IMG/VR virus record: IMGVR_UViG_3300008266_000313
Location: 1 to 38,112 of that record
Reading direction: 5' to 3' (one strand)
DNA: 38,112 bases
Source of the DNA: a virus
The notes below the pieces were generated by a model. It searched no databases. It had not been told where the DNA came from and saw only the letters and a program-made list of their open reading frames with translations. Both the position numbers and the translations under genes were made by a program. This document shows positions 37,243 to 38,112 of this stretch, one piece after another. The first letter of the stretch is position 1. The number at the start of each line of letters is the position of its first letter.

Positions 37243-37782
37243 ATGGCTTGCAATACTTGTAATTGTCAAACAACACCATGTGGATGTGAGAAGGGGTTAA
37301 CTACCCCTCCTCCATGCTCAGTTAATACAGCATTTTGTCCAGTACCTAATCCTTGTGCAGAAGAGTTTAGCTCTGATTGCATTGTATATACTGGACCTGA
37401 ATTATTATGTGGAGATAATCCTCTTACTGTACTAACTAGTATTATACCAACTGGTATAAGTGTATCAGAAGCTCTTCAGATTTTGGTAAACTATGTATGT
37501 AATGGTGCAACAGATCAAGGTAATGTATACCTGAGACTTAATGGTACTGTAACTTCTAGCTCTATTCCTCTTACATGGGATAGCATTACTGGTAATACCA
37601 GCTATGAGATCTACATGAAGTTGTCTTCAGCACCTGTAGGAAGTTTTGCATTGGTATCTACAGTTTTAACTACCTATGCTACAATTACAGGATTGTTGCC
37701 TAATACTAGTTATGACTTCTATATTGAAGGCGCTACTACTAATCAGAAATCAATGTACATTAGAATAACAACCCTTGCTTAA
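37243..37782 (+). CDS. Cys-rich protein with a fibronectin type III domain
   Basis: This 179-residue protein has a very Cys-rich start (MACNTCNCQTTPCGCEKG; 12 Cys in the first 70 residues), then the segment SSDCIVYTGPELLC shared with the previous gene, a helix (SVSEALQILVNYVC), and a fibronectin type III domain at about residues 98-179 (IPLTWDSITGNTSYEIYMKL; ITGLLPNTSYDFYIEG). It is probably a short fibre or accessory protein using the same docking domain as its neighbour. Confidence 0.65.
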   Translation: MACNTCNCQTTPCGCEKGLTTPPPCSVNTAFCPVPNPCAEEFSSDCIVYTGPELLCGDNPLTVLTSIIPTGISVSEALQILVNYVCNGATDQGNVYLRLNGTVTSSSIPLTWDSITGNTSYEIYMKLSSAPVGSFALVSTVLTTYATITGLLPNTSYDFYIEGATTNQKSMYIRITTLA

Positions 37783-37793
37783 AACCAAATAAA

Positions 37794-38112
37794 ATGGCAC
37801 TAGTACCAGCAACAATTACCGTAAACTTTACCAGTAACTATACTGGAAATCACCGAGTTTGTTATAGACTTGGTGGTGTAGGACCATATGATTGTACTAC
37901 TATTGTAGCATGTCTTGGTGGTGGATCACCTTGCTCAACAACTATTAATGTTATAGTTGATGATGAAGGATGTGATGATTATGTATATGATGGATATGTA
38001 CAAGCTGTTTGTGAAGATGAGTCATCTCTTACAGGTAGAGTAGCTTGGACAGCTACCTATACTCCTACAAATGCTTGTATATCAATCTTATTTACAGCAG
38101 GAGGAGGTGGAT
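37794..38112 (+). CDS. Cys-containing beta-rich tail protein, 3' part outside the window
   Basis: The frame opens with ATG at 37794, after the leader AAAACCAAATAAA, and stays open to the window edge (106 residues). The visible part (MALVPATITVNFTSNYTGNH, then VCYRLGG and DDEGCDDYVYDGYVQAVCED) is a beta-sandwich-like domain with about seven Cys, ending in a Gly run as often seen before a linker. It continues the Cys-rich tail block. Confidence 0.65.
   Translation, partial: MALVPATITVNFTSNYTGNHRVCYRLGGVGPYDCTTIVACLGGGSPCSTTINVIVDDEGCDDYVYDGYVQAVCEDESSLTGRVAWTATYTPTNACISILFTAGGGG

Noticed and set aside
1-38112. Alternative genetic code (stop codon reassignment)
   Set aside because: TAA, TAG and TGA all end genes at expected places (for example TAG at 8132, TGA at 16920, TAA at most others), and only one gene has an internal stop.
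1-38112. CRISPR array or insertion sequence
   Set aside because: No regularly spaced identical repeats with unique spacers, no transposase-like gene and no terminal inverted repeats with target duplication were seen.

Overview
The window is part of a large, AT-rich, double-stranded DNA tailed-phage genome whose host is very probably a member of the Bacteroidota. Two promoters match the Bacteroidota housekeeping pattern exactly (TTTG, 19 bases, TAnnTTTG, at 14665 and 26303), start codons have A-rich leaders instead of Shine-Dalgarno sites, and nearly every base is coding. All three standard stop codons are used. Both ends of the window cut through genes, so this is an internal piece of a longer genome. 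A crAss-like or other large Bacteroidota phage lineage fits the small left-arm genes and the terminase-portal-capsid order, but the sequence alone does not settle the family.

Left arm, minus strand (1-5848): about sixteen small genes, most without a recognisable function. They include three tiny predicted lipoproteins, a one-pass membrane protein and two genes (332-790, 4793-5230) whose Arg codons look tuned for high expression. Several of these genes have their own hairpin terminator. The arm also holds a cluster of damaged tRNA-like sequences (2553-3162), one well-structured candidate small RNA (3799-3914), a weaker one (5311-5390), and a hairpin element repeated four times at 5288-5890. 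A divergent, repeat-rich gap (5849-6183) separates it from the rightward genes.

Rightward region 1 (6184-14598): tail-fibre or receptor-binding genes, one broken by a 113-base tandem duplication, a glycosyltransferase-like gene among them, two genes sharing one N-terminal anchor, then a lysis block (three or four small membrane proteins and an endolysin) and a metallophosphatase. A terminator and a consensus promoter close this block and open the next.

Rightward region 2 (14725-38112): DNA-binding and zinc proteins, a PD-(D/E)XK nuclease, large terminase, portal, scaffold-like protein, major capsid protein, then nine consecutive very basic small genes (27390-29960), a connector-like protein, a ferritin with a complete ferroxidase centre (30677-31273), an abundant tail-type protein, and a run of cysteine-rich tail or fibre proteins including a beta-propeller and fibronectin-like domains.

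Most striking points: a phage ferritin inside the virion-structure operon; an in-frame TAA in a conserved basic virion-type peptide; the frameshifting duplication in the fibre gene; the repeated hairpin and AAAACCAA leader motifs; and the tRNA remnants.
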